From: Candidatus Aminicenantota bacterium
GTDB taxonomy: Bacteria; Acidobacteriota; Aminicenantia; Aminicenantales; Saccharicenantaceae
DNA length: 54,933 nucleotides
NCBI GenBank assembly: GCA_026393975.1
Contig: JAPKZD010000012.1
Coordinates: 91,007 to 145,939 of the forward strand
Direction of reading: 5' to 3'
A program made the position numbers and the translations under genes. Positions 7,778 to 16,733 of this stretch are shown one piece after another. The notes beneath the pieces are model-generated. The model did no database searches and was not told the DNA's origin. It worked only from the letters and a program-made list of their open reading frames with translations. The number at the start of each line of letters is the position of its first letter. The stretch's first letter is position 1.

Positions 7778-9166
7778 ATGTTTAAGCCCGAAACCTACAT
7801 CCAAAGGCGAAAACTCCTGAAAAAGGAGGTCGGGTCCGGCCTGCTCCTGTTCCCCGGCAACGAAGAAAGCCCGATGAACTACCCGGCCAACACTTTCCAT
7901 TTCCGGCAGGACAGCTCGTTCCTCTACTTCTTCGGCCTGGATTCCCCCGGGCTCGCCGCCGTCGTCGACATCGACGAAAACAAGGACGTCCTCTTCGGGG
8001 ACAACATCGGCATCGAAGACATCATCTGGATGGGGAACGTGCCCAAGATGAAAGACCGGGCCCTCGAAGTCGGCGTCAAGCACACCGCGCCCCGGGCGGC
8101 TTTCGAGGAAACGGTGCGCCGGGCCCTGGCGGCCGGGCGCCCGGTCCATTATCTTCCGCCCTACCGGGCCGATTCGACCCTCGCCCTCGGCGACCTTTTG
8201 GGCATTCCGACGAAGGACCTCAAGGCCAAGGCGTCCCCCGCTTTCGTCAAAGCGGTAGTCGCTCAGAGGCTCTTCAAGTCGAAGGAAGAGGTCCGGGAGA
8301 TCGAATCCGCCCTGGAGGTCACGCACGAGATGTACCGGGTCGCCATGAAGCTGGCCAAGCCCGGCCGTTATGAACGGGAGATCTCGGGGGCCATGGAAGG
8401 CATCGCCCTGTTCCATGGCATGCGTTTGGCGTTCCCGCCCATCGTGACCATCAACGGTCAGACGCTCCACAACCACTATCATGGCAACATGCTCGTCAAG
8501 GGCAGGCTCCTCGTCGTCGACACCGGCGCGGAATCGGCCCTTTCCTACGCCTCCGATATCACCCGGACGATCCCGGTCGGCGGCCGTTTCAACCGCAGGC
8601 AGAAGGACGTCTACGAGATCGTGCTGGCCGGCCAGGAAACGGCAATCCGGGCGATGAAGCCCGGGGTCACGTTCAAGGACATCCACCTGAAGACGGCCCG
8701 GATCATGGCCTCCGGACTCCAGGGCCTGGGTCTCATGAAGGGCGACGTCGACGCGGCCGTCGCCGCCGGCGCCCACGCCCTTTTTTTCCCCCATGGCCTG
8801 GGGCACAACATGGGGCTCGACGTCCATGACATGGAGGACCTCGGCGAAAACAACATCGGCTACGACAAGACCGTCGAGCGGAGCGGCCAGTTCGGACTGG
8901 CCTATCTCCGGATGGCCAAGGAACTCCGGCCCGGCCATGTCATGACCGTCGAGCCCGGGCTTTACTTCATCCCGGCCCTGGTCGAAAAATGGCGCAAGGA
9001 AAAGAAATTTCGGAACTTCATCGTCTACGACGAGGTGGAGAAGTACCTCGACTTCGGAGGCGCCCGGATCGAAGACAACGTCCTGGTCACGGAGAAGGGC
9101 CACAAGGTCCTGGGCCCGCCCATCCCCAAGACAGTCGGCGATATCGAAAAAACCTGCCGCAGTTGA
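7778..9166 (+). CDS. pepP: Xaa-Pro aminopeptidase (aminopeptidase P, M24B)
   Basis: 462 aa metallopeptidase that removes the N-terminal residue before proline. An N-terminal creatinase-like domain (about 1-170) is followed by the pita-bread M24 fold. The five metal ligands can be placed: Asp in VVDTGAES, Asp in SYASDITRTIP, His in FPHGLGHNMGLDVHD, Glu in MTVEPGLYF and Glu in GARIEDNVLV. I chose ATG 7778, which has GAGGAGG six bases upstream; an upstream start at 7724 would lie in the promoter. It is followed after 31 bases by the NusG-like gene. No signal peptide is seen, so it should be cytosolic. Confidence 0.95.
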   Translation: MFKPETYIQRRKLLKKEVGSGLLLFPGNEESPMNYPANTFHFRQDSSFLYFFGLDSPGLAAVVDIDENKDVLFGDNIGIEDIIWMGNVPKMKDRALEVGVKHTAPRAAFEETVRRALAAGRPVHYLPPYRADSTLALGDLLGIPTKDLKAKASPAFVKAVVAQRLFKSKEEVREIESALEVTHEMYRVAMKLAKPGRYEREISGAMEGIALFHGMRLAFPPIVTINGQTLHNHYHGNMLVKGRLLVVDTGAESALSYASDITRTIPVGGRFNRRQKDVYEIVLAGQETAIRAMKPGVTFKDIHLKTARIMASGLQGLGLMKGDVDAAVAAGAHALFFPHGLGHNMGLDVHDMEDLGENNIGYDKTVERSGQFGLAYLRMAKELRPGHVMTVEPGLYFIPALVEKWRKEKKFRNFIVYDEVEKYLDFGGARIEDNVLVTEKGHKVLGPPIPKTVGDIEKTCRS

Positions 9167-9197
9167 AAATCGCGGACGAAGAGTTGAAGGTGACCTG

Positions 9198-9674
9198 ATG
9201 CTCCTCTGGTACGTTATCAACACCAAGCCCAAGAAAGAGAGCCAGGTCGAGAGGCTTTTCGAGGAGGGCGGCTTCACCGTCTACTGCCCGAAGTACGTCC
9301 GCGAAAAGCGCGTCGGCCCTTTTTTCCCGGGATACGCCTTCCTCCAGTTCGAATTTCCCGCTCAATTCCAAATGGTGAAATACACCCGCGGGGTCAAGCG
9401 TGTCGTCGGCAACGACGACGGCCCGACTCCGATCCTGGAGGAAATCGTCATGGGCATCAAGGCCCGCGAGCAGGACGGGCTCGTCGTCTTCGAAAAATAC
9501 GGTGAGGAGCCGGCCGTCGGGGACGAGATCGAAGTCGTCGAAGGGCCCTTCAAGAACCTAAAAGGGATCTTCCGCAAGGAGATCGGCGACAACGAACGGG
9601 TGATGATCCTCCTGAATTACGTGTCCTACCAGGGCACGCTGCTCATCGAAAAGGCGAAGCTCAAGAAGATCTAG
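9198..9674 (+). CDS. NusG/RfaH-like transcription elongation factor
   Basis: 158 aa. The N-terminal NGN domain (about 1-100) starts WYVINTKPKKESQVER and contains PFFPGYAFLQFE, the signature of NusG and RfaH. The C-terminal KOW segment contains VVEGPFKNLKGIFRKE. NusG binds the RNA polymerase clamp and suppresses pausing; short specialised paralogues usually act on a few long operons. Housekeeping nusG usually sits beside secE and ribosomal genes, which are absent here, so this is more likely a specialised paralogue. Its target is unknown. It lies 31 bases after pepP, and its stop shares the CTAG at 9671-9674 with the opposing gene. Confidence 0.88.
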   Translation: MLLWYVINTKPKKESQVERLFEEGGFTVYCPKYVREKRVGPFFPGYAFLQFEFPAQFQMVKYTRGVKRVVGNDDGPTPILEEIVMGIKAREQDGLVVFEKYGEEPAVGDEIEVVEGPFKNLKGIFRKEIGDNERVMILLNYVSYQGTLLIEKAKLKKI

Positions 9675-10783
9675 TTCTTCGAGGCTTTCAACTTCTCGAG
9701 GAAAGGCTGGTTCAAACTGCTCGAAGAGAAATAGACCACTCCGTCGGCGCCGAGTGATTTACTGATTTTCATCTGCTCGATCATGCCCTCGGGCGTGTTC
9801 TGATTATGGGAGGTGCCGATGCCTATTCCGGGGCAGACCTGGCATCGCCCCTTCCCGTAGGCCACGGCCTCGCGGACGAGCTTCTCGAAGAGGCCGGCGT
9901 CGTTGGAGTAGAGCATGGGGCAGAGCATGTCCACCAGCCGCTCGCGGGCCCAGGCCGGCCAGTCCTGGCCGATGAGGACGGCGGCGTTCCTGGCGTCCGG
10001 GAAAACCGCGGCGCTGACCTTCACCCGACGCCCGGTCGCTTTGAGCGCGTTCTTGAGCTCCCGGACGAACACCGTCACCCGGTCCCTGTTCCAGTTGAGC
10101 CACTCGTTCCAGGCCATGTTGCCTGTATCGCGGGCTTTGACCGCGGCCATGTCGATCCCGGTATCCTGCTTGAACAGCCGGAGCGTCTCCGGGTCGAAGC
10201 TGAAATAGGGCTCCGTCGGTTCGCAGGGATAACGGATGTAGTCGAGGTGGATCCAGTTTACGTCGTACTTTTTCGCGACCTCGAGCATCAGACTGATCTC
10301 GTATTCGCGGACGGCCGGGAGGGCGGGGTTCGCGGCGCCGACCATCTCCCGTTTCGGGCTCTGGATCAGCCATTCGGGGTGTTCCCGAACCCGTCCGAGG
10401 AGAGACGACTCGGGGAAGACGCAGAACCACGGGTGGACCTCCATCTTCCTCTTCTTCGCTTCGGCTACGAAGACCCCGAAGAAATCCCAGTCCCAGGCCT
10501 TGTCCCTGACACCGATCTCGCTCGCATAGTACACGTGCCCCGAAGTGTTCTTGACGCACATGATGAGGGTGTTAATGCCGGCCCGCACGTATGCGTCGAG
10601 GGTCAAGCGCATCTTTTCGACGGCGGCCGTTTTGTCGGGGCCGAAAAAGCCCGGGTGCATCCAGACTCCCCGGACGGGCATGACGAGTGACGCATCCGCC
10701 GGGCCGGACGAGGGGGCCTCGGCAGAGGCCCAACCCGCCGAGATCATGAGAAAAGACAGGACCAGAGTGGCTTTGAATTTCAT
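9671..10783 (-). CDS. secreted GHL10-type glycoside hydrolase-like protein
   Basis: 370 aa with a Sec signal peptide (MKFKATLVLSFLMISAGWASA). The body resembles the GHL10 (PF02638, YngK-like) TIM-barrel family: an opening RGVWMHPGFFG, then AGINTLIMCVKN, EVHPWFCVFPESS, the conserved WIHLDYIRYP strand, and DMLCPMLYSN. Family members are linked to cell-wall or polysaccharide breakdown, but their substrates are poorly known. It is probably exported to the periplasm or surface. It lies 17 bases after hyuB and could share that transcript, although the functions are not obviously linked. Confidence 0.85.
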   Translation of the reverse strand: MKFKATLVLSFLMISAGWASAEAPSSGPADASLVMPVRGVWMHPGFFGPDKTAAVEKMRLTLDAYVRAGINTLIMCVKNTSGHVYYASEIGVRDKAWDWDFFGVFVAEAKKRKMEVHPWFCVFPESSLLGRVREHPEWLIQSPKREMVGAANPALPAVREYEISLMLEVAKKYDVNWIHLDYIRYPCEPTEPYFSFDPETLRLFKQDTGIDMAAVKARDTGNMAWNEWLNWNRDRVTVFVRELKNALKATGRRVKVSAAVFPDARNAAVLIGQDWPAWARERLVDMLCPMLYSNDAGLFEKLVREAVAYGKGRCQVCPGIGIGTSHNQNTPEGMIEQMKISKSLGADGVVYFSSSSLNQPFLEKLKASKN

Positions 10784-10799
10784 CGCGGGACCTCCTTAT

Positions 10800-12368
10800 C
10801 TAGCGGCGAGGCCGGCCGTAGCCGCCGCCGCCCGGTGTTTCGACCTTGAGGATGTCGCCCGGCCGGAGCTTGACGTTGACCTTCGAACCCAGGACCTTTT
10901 TCCGGCCCCGGGAAACGAGCGTATTTTTTCCCTTGGCGCCCGGCCCGCCGCCGCACGCCCCGTAAGGGGCGAACCGGCGGCGCTCCGACAGGATCGTCAG
11001 CGCGGCGGGAACCTGGAATTCGTACTCGCGGACGATCCCTTCGCCGCCCCGGTGGAGCCCTTTTCCGCCAGAGCCCTTTCGGAGGCCGTAACGCCGGATC
11101 CTTATCGGCAGGTAATTTTCAAGGGCTTCTAGGGGCGTGTTGAGGGAGTTGGTCATATGGGTGTGGACGCCGTCGAGGCCGTCCGCTTCCGATCCGGCGC
11201 CCATGCCGCCGCCGATCGTCTCGTAGTATGCGAAATGCCTCTTCCGCCAAGGGTCGTATCCGCCGAAGGCGATGTTGTTCATGGTCCCCTGGCTCGCCGC
11301 CGGGATCCTGTCCGGGACGGCCTTGGCCAGGGCGCCGAGCAGGACGTCGACGATGCGCTGGGACGTCTCGACGTTCCCTCCTGCGCAGGCTGCCGGGAAC
11401 TCGGCGTTGACGATGGAGCCCTTGGGGGCCACGATCTCGAGCGGCCTCATCAGGCCCGTGTTGAAGGGGATGTCCTCTTCGACGAGGGACCGGAAGACAT
11501 AGAGGACGGCCGAGCAGGTGATGGCGAAGTTGGCGTTGACCCCCCCTTCGGTTTGGGGTGATGAGGAGCTGAAATCGACAACGGCCTCGTCGCCGCGGAT
11601 CGTCACGCGGACGCCGATTTTTATGGATCGGGCCGAAATCCCGTCGTTGTCCAGGAAATCCTCGAAGGCGTAGACGCCGTCGGGAATGGTCCTGATCGTT
11701 TCCCTGAGGAACTTTTCCGTGTAGTCTTGGACGAGGCCGGAGTACAGACGGACTTTTCCGGCGCCGAACCTGGCTACGGCCTCCTCGAGCCGGGCCCGGC
11801 CGATTTCGTTGGCCGCGAACTGGGCCAGGAGGTCGCCCCGGCGCTCGTCGGGCGTCCGGACGTTCGAAAGAATAAGGTCGAAGACGTCTTTGTTCATCCG
11901 GCCGCGGGAATAGAGCTTCAGCGGCGGAATGATCAGGCCCTCCTGGAAAAGCTCGGTGGCCAGGGGCATGGAGCCAGGCGTCATCCCGCCCACATCTGAG
12001 TGATGGGCCCGATTGGCCACGAAAAAGCCGAGCTTCCGGCCCAGGAAAACGGGAGAGATGCAGGTGATGTCGGGGAGATGCGTCCCGCCCCGGTAGGGGT
12101 CGTTGAGGATGACCAGGTCGCCTTTCTCGAAGGTCACGGCCTGGAGCGCGGCCTGGACGGAGAGGGGCATGGCGCCCAGGTGGACCGGGATGTGCGAGCC
12201 CTGGGCCAGCGTCTCGCCCTTGTCGTTGAAAAGGGAGCAGGAGAAATCCTTCCGTTCCTTGATGTTGGGGGAGAGGGCCGTGCGGCCGAGGACGGCGCCC
12301 ATCTCTTCGGAAATGGCGATGAACACGTTCTTGAAAAGCTCGAGCTCGATGGGATCGAATTTCTTCAT
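10800..12368 (-). CDS. hyuB: hydantoinase B / 5-oxoprolinase B-type subunit
   Basis: 522 aa, full length for the hydantoinase B family (PF02538). Recognisable blocks are MGAVLGRTALSPNIKERKD, DLVILNDPYRGGTHLPDI, ANRAHHSDVGGMTPGSMP and, near the end, a glycine-rich GACGGGPGAKG plus GGGGYGRPRR. With HyuA it forms an ATP-dependent enzyme opening cyclic amides such as hydantoins, 5-oxoproline or N-methylhydantoin. The exact substrate cannot be told from sequence. The start overlaps the hyuA stop (ATGA), as expected for subunits of one complex. Confidence 0.93.
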   Translation of the reverse strand: MKKFDPIELELFKNVFIAISEEMGAVLGRTALSPNIKERKDFSCSLFNDKGETLAQGSHIPVHLGAMPLSVQAALQAVTFEKGDLVILNDPYRGGTHLPDITCISPVFLGRKLGFFVANRAHHSDVGGMTPGSMPLATELFQEGLIIPPLKLYSRGRMNKDVFDLILSNVRTPDERRGDLLAQFAANEIGRARLEEAVARFGAGKVRLYSGLVQDYTEKFLRETIRTIPDGVYAFEDFLDNDGISARSIKIGVRVTIRGDEAVVDFSSSSPQTEGGVNANFAITCSAVLYVFRSLVEEDIPFNTGLMRPLEIVAPKGSIVNAEFPAACAGGNVETSQRIVDVLLGALAKAVPDRIPAASQGTMNNIAFGGYDPWRKRHFAYYETIGGGMGAGSEADGLDGVHTHMTNSLNTPLEALENYLPIRIRRYGLRKGSGGKGLHRGGEGIVREYEFQVPAALTILSERRRFAPYGACGGGPGAKGKNTLVSRGRKKVLGSKVNVKLRPGDILKVETPGGGGYGRPRR

Positions 12369-14383
12369 CGTGGCCCCGCCTTGCGGATGATGAGGTTCGA
12401 GTATCCGTCGACCCGGGCGGCATAGCCGGGAGGGAGAAAGGTCGTCGATTCGGGGTCGATGACGAGGGCCGGACCCCGGACGACGTTGTTCGGGGCGAGC
12501 CTCGACCTGTCGATGACCATTCCTTCGGTGGCGGCCCTTCCATAAAATATGGGCTGCTTCCTGATCCGGGCTTTAGGGTCGAGCGTCCTCCGTCCCGGTT
12601 CCCTGACCAGGGGGATTTTGGGCGTAACGGCGACGGCCTTGACCCGGAGGTTGACGATCTCGACGGGCCTCCGGTCGTGGCGGTAGGAATAGAGCTTCTG
12701 GTGCCGGCTGTGAAAACTCTCGAGGAACGCCCGCCCCGCGGTCCGCGCCTTCCTGTAGGGCACGTCGATTTCGTAGGACTGGCCGAGGTAGCGGCAGTCG
12801 AGGGAGCGTTCGAGGACGATGTCTTTCGCGGCAAACCCGTCCCCCTTCATGTCGCGGACGCTCGCTTCTTCGAGGGACTGGAATTCCGCCTCGAGGCCGG
12901 CCAGGGTGACCAAGGACTCCGGTTTCATAAGCGATTTCGTGTAATCCTTGATGGAATCCGCCATGAGCAGGCCGAAGGCCGAAAGGACTCCGGCGTTGCG
13001 GGGGACGATGACCGTGGGCATGCTCAGGTGGGCGGCCATCTCCATCGCGTGCATGCCGCCCGCCCCGCCGAACGAAAAAAGGGCGAACGCGCGCGGGTCG
13101 AACCCCCGCTCGACCGAGATGACACGGATGGCCTTTTCCATGTTGGCGTTGGCGATGGCGACGATGCCGAGGGCCGTTTCGCGGGCCGATTTTCCGATCC
13201 GGCGGGCCAGCGCCCCGACGGCGGCCCGGCTGCGGTCCGGATGGATCCGCATCCTGCCGCCCAGGAAGAACTCCGGGTCGAGGCGGCCGAGGCAGAGGTT
13301 GGCGTCGGTCACGGTCGGCATTTCGCCCTTGCCGTAACAGGCCGGGCCGGGGTCGGCCCCGGCGCTCTGGGGCCCGACGCGAAGCGAGCCGCCGCGATCC
13401 GTGTAGGCGATGGAGCCTCCCCCCGCGCCGACGGAATGGATATCGATGACGGGCAGCCGGATGGGGAAATCCCCGATCCGGCTCTCGTGCGTCCGCCGGA
13501 TCCGGCCTTCGATGAGCGAAACGTCGGTCGACGTCCCGCCCATGTCGAAACTGACGATATCGGGGAAACCCGCCGCCTGGGCCAGGATGCGGGCGCCGAC
13601 GGCGCCTCCGGCCGGGCCCGAAAAAGCGGTTTTTATGGGCTCGAGCCGGGCCCTGGCGGGGGAAATATAGCCCTCGTTGGACTGCATGATCCTCAGCTCG
13701 GCCGGGCCGAGACGATCGTCGAGTTCCCGGAGATAGCGGTCCATGACCGGCATGAGATAGGCGTTCGTAGCCGTGGTCGACATCCGTTCGAACTCCCGGT
13801 GCTCGGGGAGGAGACGGCTCGAGACCGAGGCGAGCAGCCCCGCCCGGGCCAGCTCCTCGGCCACGACGTCCTCGTTTTCAGCGTTGGCATAGGAATGGAG
13901 CAGGCAGACGGCGACGGCTTCCGAGCCGGCCTTCCGGATTTTCGCGATGACCTTACGGACCTCGGCCCGGCTGACCGCCTTTTCGACTTGGCCCGAGGCG
14001 AGCATCCTTTCCCGGATTCCGAACCGCCGTCCGGCGGGGATGAGCTCGAACCTCTCCTCGGGCTGGAGGGCGTAGAGCTCGCGCCGGGTTTGGCGCCCGA
14101 TGGCCAGGATGTCCTCGAAGCCGGCGGTGGTGACGAGGGCGATGCGGCCGCCTTTTCTCTGCAGGAGCGCGTTCGTGGCCACGGTCGTGCCGTGGATGAT
14201 GAAGACGGCGGGGCAGGTCCGCAGGAATTCGGCGACCCCTTCGAAGATGGCCAAAGAGGGATCCTGCGGGGTCGTGAGGACCTTCCTGTTGGAAAGGCGG
14301 CCGTCTTTCCAGATGACGAAGTCGGTGAACGTGCCGCCGGTGTCGATCCCTATCCGCACGGCCGGGCTTGTTTTTCGCGCCAT
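12365..14383 (-). CDS. hyuA: hydantoinase A / 5-oxoprolinase A-type subunit
   Basis: 672 aa. The N-terminal ASKHA-fold signature GIDTGGTFTDFVIW is present, followed by VVTTAGFEDILAIGRQ and SFDMGGTSTDVSLIEG, which form the ATP-binding site of the HyuA/OplA family. Together with HyuB it catalyses ATP-driven hydrolysis of cyclic imides or lactams. I prefer ATG 14383; a TTG two codons earlier (14389) is possible. No Shine-Dalgarno is seen, and a plausible -10 lies 13 bases upstream, so the leader is very short. Confidence 0.93.
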   Translation of the reverse strand: MARKTSPAVRIGIDTGGTFTDFVIWKDGRLSNRKVLTTPQDPSLAIFEGVAEFLRTCPAVFIIHGTTVATNALLQRKGGRIALVTTAGFEDILAIGRQTRRELYALQPEERFELIPAGRRFGIRERMLASGQVEKAVSRAEVRKVIAKIRKAGSEAVAVCLLHSYANAENEDVVAEELARAGLLASVSSRLLPEHREFERMSTTATNAYLMPVMDRYLRELDDRLGPAELRIMQSNEGYISPARARLEPIKTAFSGPAGGAVGARILAQAAGFPDIVSFDMGGTSTDVSLIEGRIRRTHESRIGDFPIRLPVIDIHSVGAGGGSIAYTDRGGSLRVGPQSAGADPGPACYGKGEMPTVTDANLCLGRLDPEFFLGGRMRIHPDRSRAAVGALARRIGKSARETALGIVAIANANMEKAIRVISVERGFDPRAFALFSFGGAGGMHAMEMAAHLSMPTVIVPRNAGVLSAFGLLMADSIKDYTKSLMKPESLVTLAGLEAEFQSLEEASVRDMKGDGFAAKDIVLERSLDCRYLGQSYEIDVPYRKARTAGRAFLESFHSRHQKLYSYRHDRRPVEIVNLRVKAVAVTPKIPLVREPGRRTLDPKARIRKQPIFYGRAATEGMVIDRSRLAPNNVVRGPALVIDPESTTFLPPGYAARVDGYSNLIIRKAGPR

Positions 14384-14396
14384 GTCCAAGGACTTA

Positions 14397-14425
14397 ATAA
14401 AACGTTATTACCGCTGATAAGTCAA
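14397..14425 (-). promoter_or_regulatory. candidate promoter of hyuAB
   Basis: On the minus strand: TTGACT (14425-14420), a 17-base spacer, and TTTTAT (14402-14397). The predicted start, near 14390, is only about seven bases before the hyuA ATG, and no ribosome-binding site is present. Confidence 0.42.
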
Positions 14426-14437
14426 GATAAAGAGATC

Positions 14438-14656
14438 TCAGTGGCAGGTGCCGCACGACTTGGTCGAACAGCTCGTGCAGCCCGAAGAGGAAGCCTTGAT
14501 CCGGCTCGAGCCGCCACCGATGCCAAAGCACGAGATCATTTTCTGCGGCTCTGAAGATCCGCATTCGGGGCAAACAACGTCCTTGTCCTTGCCTGCGGAA
14601 ACCAGACATTCGAAATGACGGCCGCACTTCTTGCAGAGATATTCGTATATCGGCAT
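14438..14656 (-). CDS. FmdB-family zinc ribbon protein
   Basis: 72 aa. It opens MPIYEYLCKKCGRHFE and continues with VVCPECGS, giving the two CxxC knuckles of the FmdB/CxxC putative regulatory family (PF09723). The tail is glycine/serine-rich and carries four more cysteines (SGCTSCSTKSCGTCH), which may add metal-binding capacity. The family is common and of unknown function; one member was linked to regulating an amide-hydrolysing system. It lies 35 bases downstream of the RidA gene on the same strand, probably in the pepD-ridA transcript. Confidence 0.9.
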   Translation of the reverse strand: MPIYEYLCKKCGRHFECLVSAGKDKDVVCPECGSSEPQKMISCFGIGGGSSRIKASSSGCTSCSTKSCGTCH

Positions 14657-14691
14657 ATCATAACCATGATGCCGGAATCGCCTTGGAGCGT

Positions 14692-15159
14692 CTACTTGAC
14701 CAGGGCGATGGCCTCGATCTCGACCTTGACGTCCTTCGGAAGACGCGCGACCTGTACGGCGGCCCGGGCCGGGTTCGGCGTCTTGAAGAACTCGGCGTAG
14801 ACCGCGTTCATCCTGGCGAAATCGTTCATGTCCTGGAGAAAGACGGTCGTCTTGACCACGTCGTCATAGGATGAACCGGCGGCCTCGAGCACGGCCCCTA
14901 CGTTCTTGAGGACCTGCCGCGTCTCATCCTCGATCGTGCCGTTGAGGAGGTTTCCGGTGGCCGGGTCGATGGGGATCTGGCCCGAACAGAAGACGAATCC
15001 GTTGGCGATGATGGCCTGCGAATAGGGGCCGATGGCTTTCGGCGCCTTATCGGTTTGAACTTGCTTTTTCATGGTTTTGCTCCTTCCGATGCTGGCGAAG
15101 ACCCTGGAAACGGACGCACCCAGGAGCCCCGCCGCAACTAGAAACTTCCGTCTTTTCAC
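14692..15159 (-). CDS. RidA-family enamine/imine deaminase, possibly with Tat leader
   Basis: The RidA core (126 aa, from ATG 15072) has the family motifs [26 protein letters not shown] with the catalytic Arg, and [10 protein letters not shown]. RidA proteins hydrolyse reactive enamine/imine intermediates from PLP enzymes. Two starts are plausible. ATG 15072 has a strong AAGGAG seven bases upstream. GTG 15159 adds 29 residues beginning [15 protein letters not shown], an RR-x-F-L plus a hydrophobic stretch resembling a Tat signal, ending near VFAS. I extend to 15159 because the leader is in frame and signal-like; the shorter cytosolic form may also be made. Confidence 0.85.
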   Translation of the reverse strand: MKRRKFLVAAGLLGASVSRVFASIGRSKTMKKQVQTDKAPKAIGPYSQAIIANGFVFCSGQIPIDPATGNLLNGTIEDETRQVLKNVGAVLEAAGSSYDDVVKTTVFLQDMNDFARMNAVYAEFFKTPNPARAAVQVARLPKDVKVEIEAIALVK

Positions 15160-15185
15160 GCCCCCCGCTTCACCTTTGCACTGGA

Positions 15186-16640
15186 CTACTTCGACAGTTC
15201 GGCCAGGGCCGTCGTCAGGAACGTCCAGAACTTTTCGACCGACCCGATATGGACGTGCTCCTCGGGCGAATGGGGGTTCTTCATCGTCGGGCCGAACGAG
15301 ATCATGTCCATGCCCGGGAACTTTTCGCCGATAATGCCGCATTCGAGACCGGCGTGGATGGCCACGATCTCGGCCTCTTTCCCGAAGGTTTTGGCGTAGA
15401 TCTCTTTCAAATGCTTCAGGAGGGGAGAGGCGAGGTTGGGCATCCAGCCGGGGTAGCCGTTCTTGAACTCGGCCCGGGCCCCGGCCAAGTCGCAGACGGA
15501 CTTGATGATGTCCCGCGTTGCTTCGAGGGCCGAGGCGACGGAACTGCGCGAGCTGCAGAGGACCTTGAGCTCTTTCTTATCGGTCCTGACGATGGCCAGG
15601 TTGGTCGACGTCTCGACCAGTCCGGCGATCTCCGGGTGCATGGATATAACACCGTGGGGAACGGCCAGGAGGAAGTTGAGGAGGACGCGCTGGCACTCTT
15701 GGGTCAGAGCGAAGTCCTTGCCGGCCGCGGGTTCAAACGAATACTTGGCTTCGGCTTCAACGGACTTGTACTCGATAGAGATCTTATCGAAGGCCTTTTT
15801 GAGCGCCACCGTGAAGGTCCGGACCTGGACCGGAGGACAAGCGACGATCGCAACGGCTTCGCGCGGGATGGCATTATGCTTGCTCCCGCCCTCGAGGCTT
15901 ATGATCTCGAAACGCGCGGTCGCCTGGACCTGTACGAGCATCCGGGCAAGGAACTTTATCGCGTTGCCCCGGCCCTGGTTGATGTCCAAGCCGGAGTGGC
16001 CGCCCCGAAGGCCGTAGAGGTGCAGACGGTAGAGGTTCTTCGAGGCCGTTTTTTTTCTTTCGACCGGGAAAACGAGCTCGGAGTCCGTCCCGCCGGCACA
16101 GCCGATAGTGAACGTCCCCTCGTCTTCGCTGTCGAGGTTGAGGAGCTTCTTCCCGGCCAGGAACCCTTTCTGGATCCGGTTGGCGCCGGTCAGGCCGGTC
16201 TCCTCGTCGACGGTAAAGAGGAATTCCATGGGGCCGTGGGCAAGAGTCTTTTCCTCCATGACCGCCAGGGCCGCGGACAGGCCGATGCCGTTGTCGGCCC
16301 CGAGAGTCGTCCCCTGGGCATAAACCCATTCTCCCTTGATGTCCGTCAGGATCGGGTCCTTGCAAAAATCGTGGACCTTGTCCGAGTTCTTCTCGCAGAC
16401 CATGTCGAGGTGGCCCTGGAGGATGACGCCCACGGCGCTCTCGCGTCCGGCCGTCGCCGGCTTGCTGACGAGGACGTTGCCGACCTTGTCGCGCTTGCTT
16501 GGCAGGTTCAGGGATTGGGCCACAGACAGGACATAATCCCCGAGGGCCCTTTCGCTGCCCGAGCAGTGGGGGATGGTCAGGATCTTCGCGAAATGCTTCC
16601 AGAGAAGGCGGGGGTTAAGTTCGCCGAGAGAGGATGCCAT
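15186..16640 (-). CDS. pepD: aminoacyl-histidine dipeptidase (M20C, PepD)
   Basis: 484 aa cytosolic dinuclear zinc peptidase that cleaves Xaa-His and other dipeptides. M20 ligands are visible: His and Asp in [11 protein letters not shown], Asp in [10 protein letters not shown], the EE pair in [11 protein letters not shown], Asp in LNLDSEDEG, and a terminal His in [12 protein letters not shown] lid domain (about 190-380) interrupts the catalytic domain and includes [19 protein letters not shown] 16640 has AAGGAG six bases upstream. The RidA gene follows closely, so the two probably share a message. Confidence 0.95.
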   Translation of the reverse strand: MASSLGELNPRLLWKHFAKILTIPHCSGSERALGDYVLSVAQSLNLPSKRDKVGNVLVSKPATAGRESAVGVILQGHLDMVCEKNSDKVHDFCKDPILTDIKGEWVYAQGTTLGADNGIGLSAALAVMEEKTLAHGPMEFLFTVDEETGLTGANRIQKGFLAGKKLLNLDSEDEGTFTIGCAGGTDSELVFPVERKKTASKNLYRLHLYGLRGGHSGLDINQGRGNAIKFLARMLVQVQATARFEIISLEGGSKHNAIPREAVAIVACPPVQVRTFTVALKKAFDKISIEYKSVEAEAKYSFEPAAGKDFALTQECQRVLLNFLLAVPHGVISMHPEIAGLVETSTNLAIVRTDKKELKVLCSSRSSVASALEATRDIIKSVCDLAGARAEFKNGYPGWMPNLASPLLKHLKEIYAKTFGKEAEIVAIHAGLECGIIGEKFPGMDMISFGPTMKNPHSPEEHVHIGSVEKFWTFLTTALAELSK

Positions 16641-16677
16641 GGATGACTCCTTACTTGTTCGAGATGACGAGACGGCC

Positions 16678-16706
16678 ATGATGCCACAAAATAGCGATGG
16701 ATTCAA
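16678..16706 (-). promoter_or_regulatory. candidate promoter of pepD
   Basis: On the minus strand: TTGAAT (16706-16701), a 17-base spacer ending in an extended TGG, and CATCAT (16683-16678). The predicted leader is about 30 bases and includes AAGGAG. Its -35 box overlaps that of the divergent metal-importer promoter. Confidence 0.42.
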
Positions 16707-16726
16707 GCCGTCCTCCGGGGTATAAT
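16698..16726 (+). promoter_or_regulatory. promoter of the metal ABC importer operon
   Basis: A perfect -10 TATAAT (16721-16726) has a weak -35 TGGATT (16698-16703) at a 17-base spacing. The GTG start codon at 16734 is only seven bases after the -10, so transcription should begin at or within a base of the start codon (leaderless mRNA). Confidence 0.6.
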
Positions 16727-16733
16727 CCGAGTC

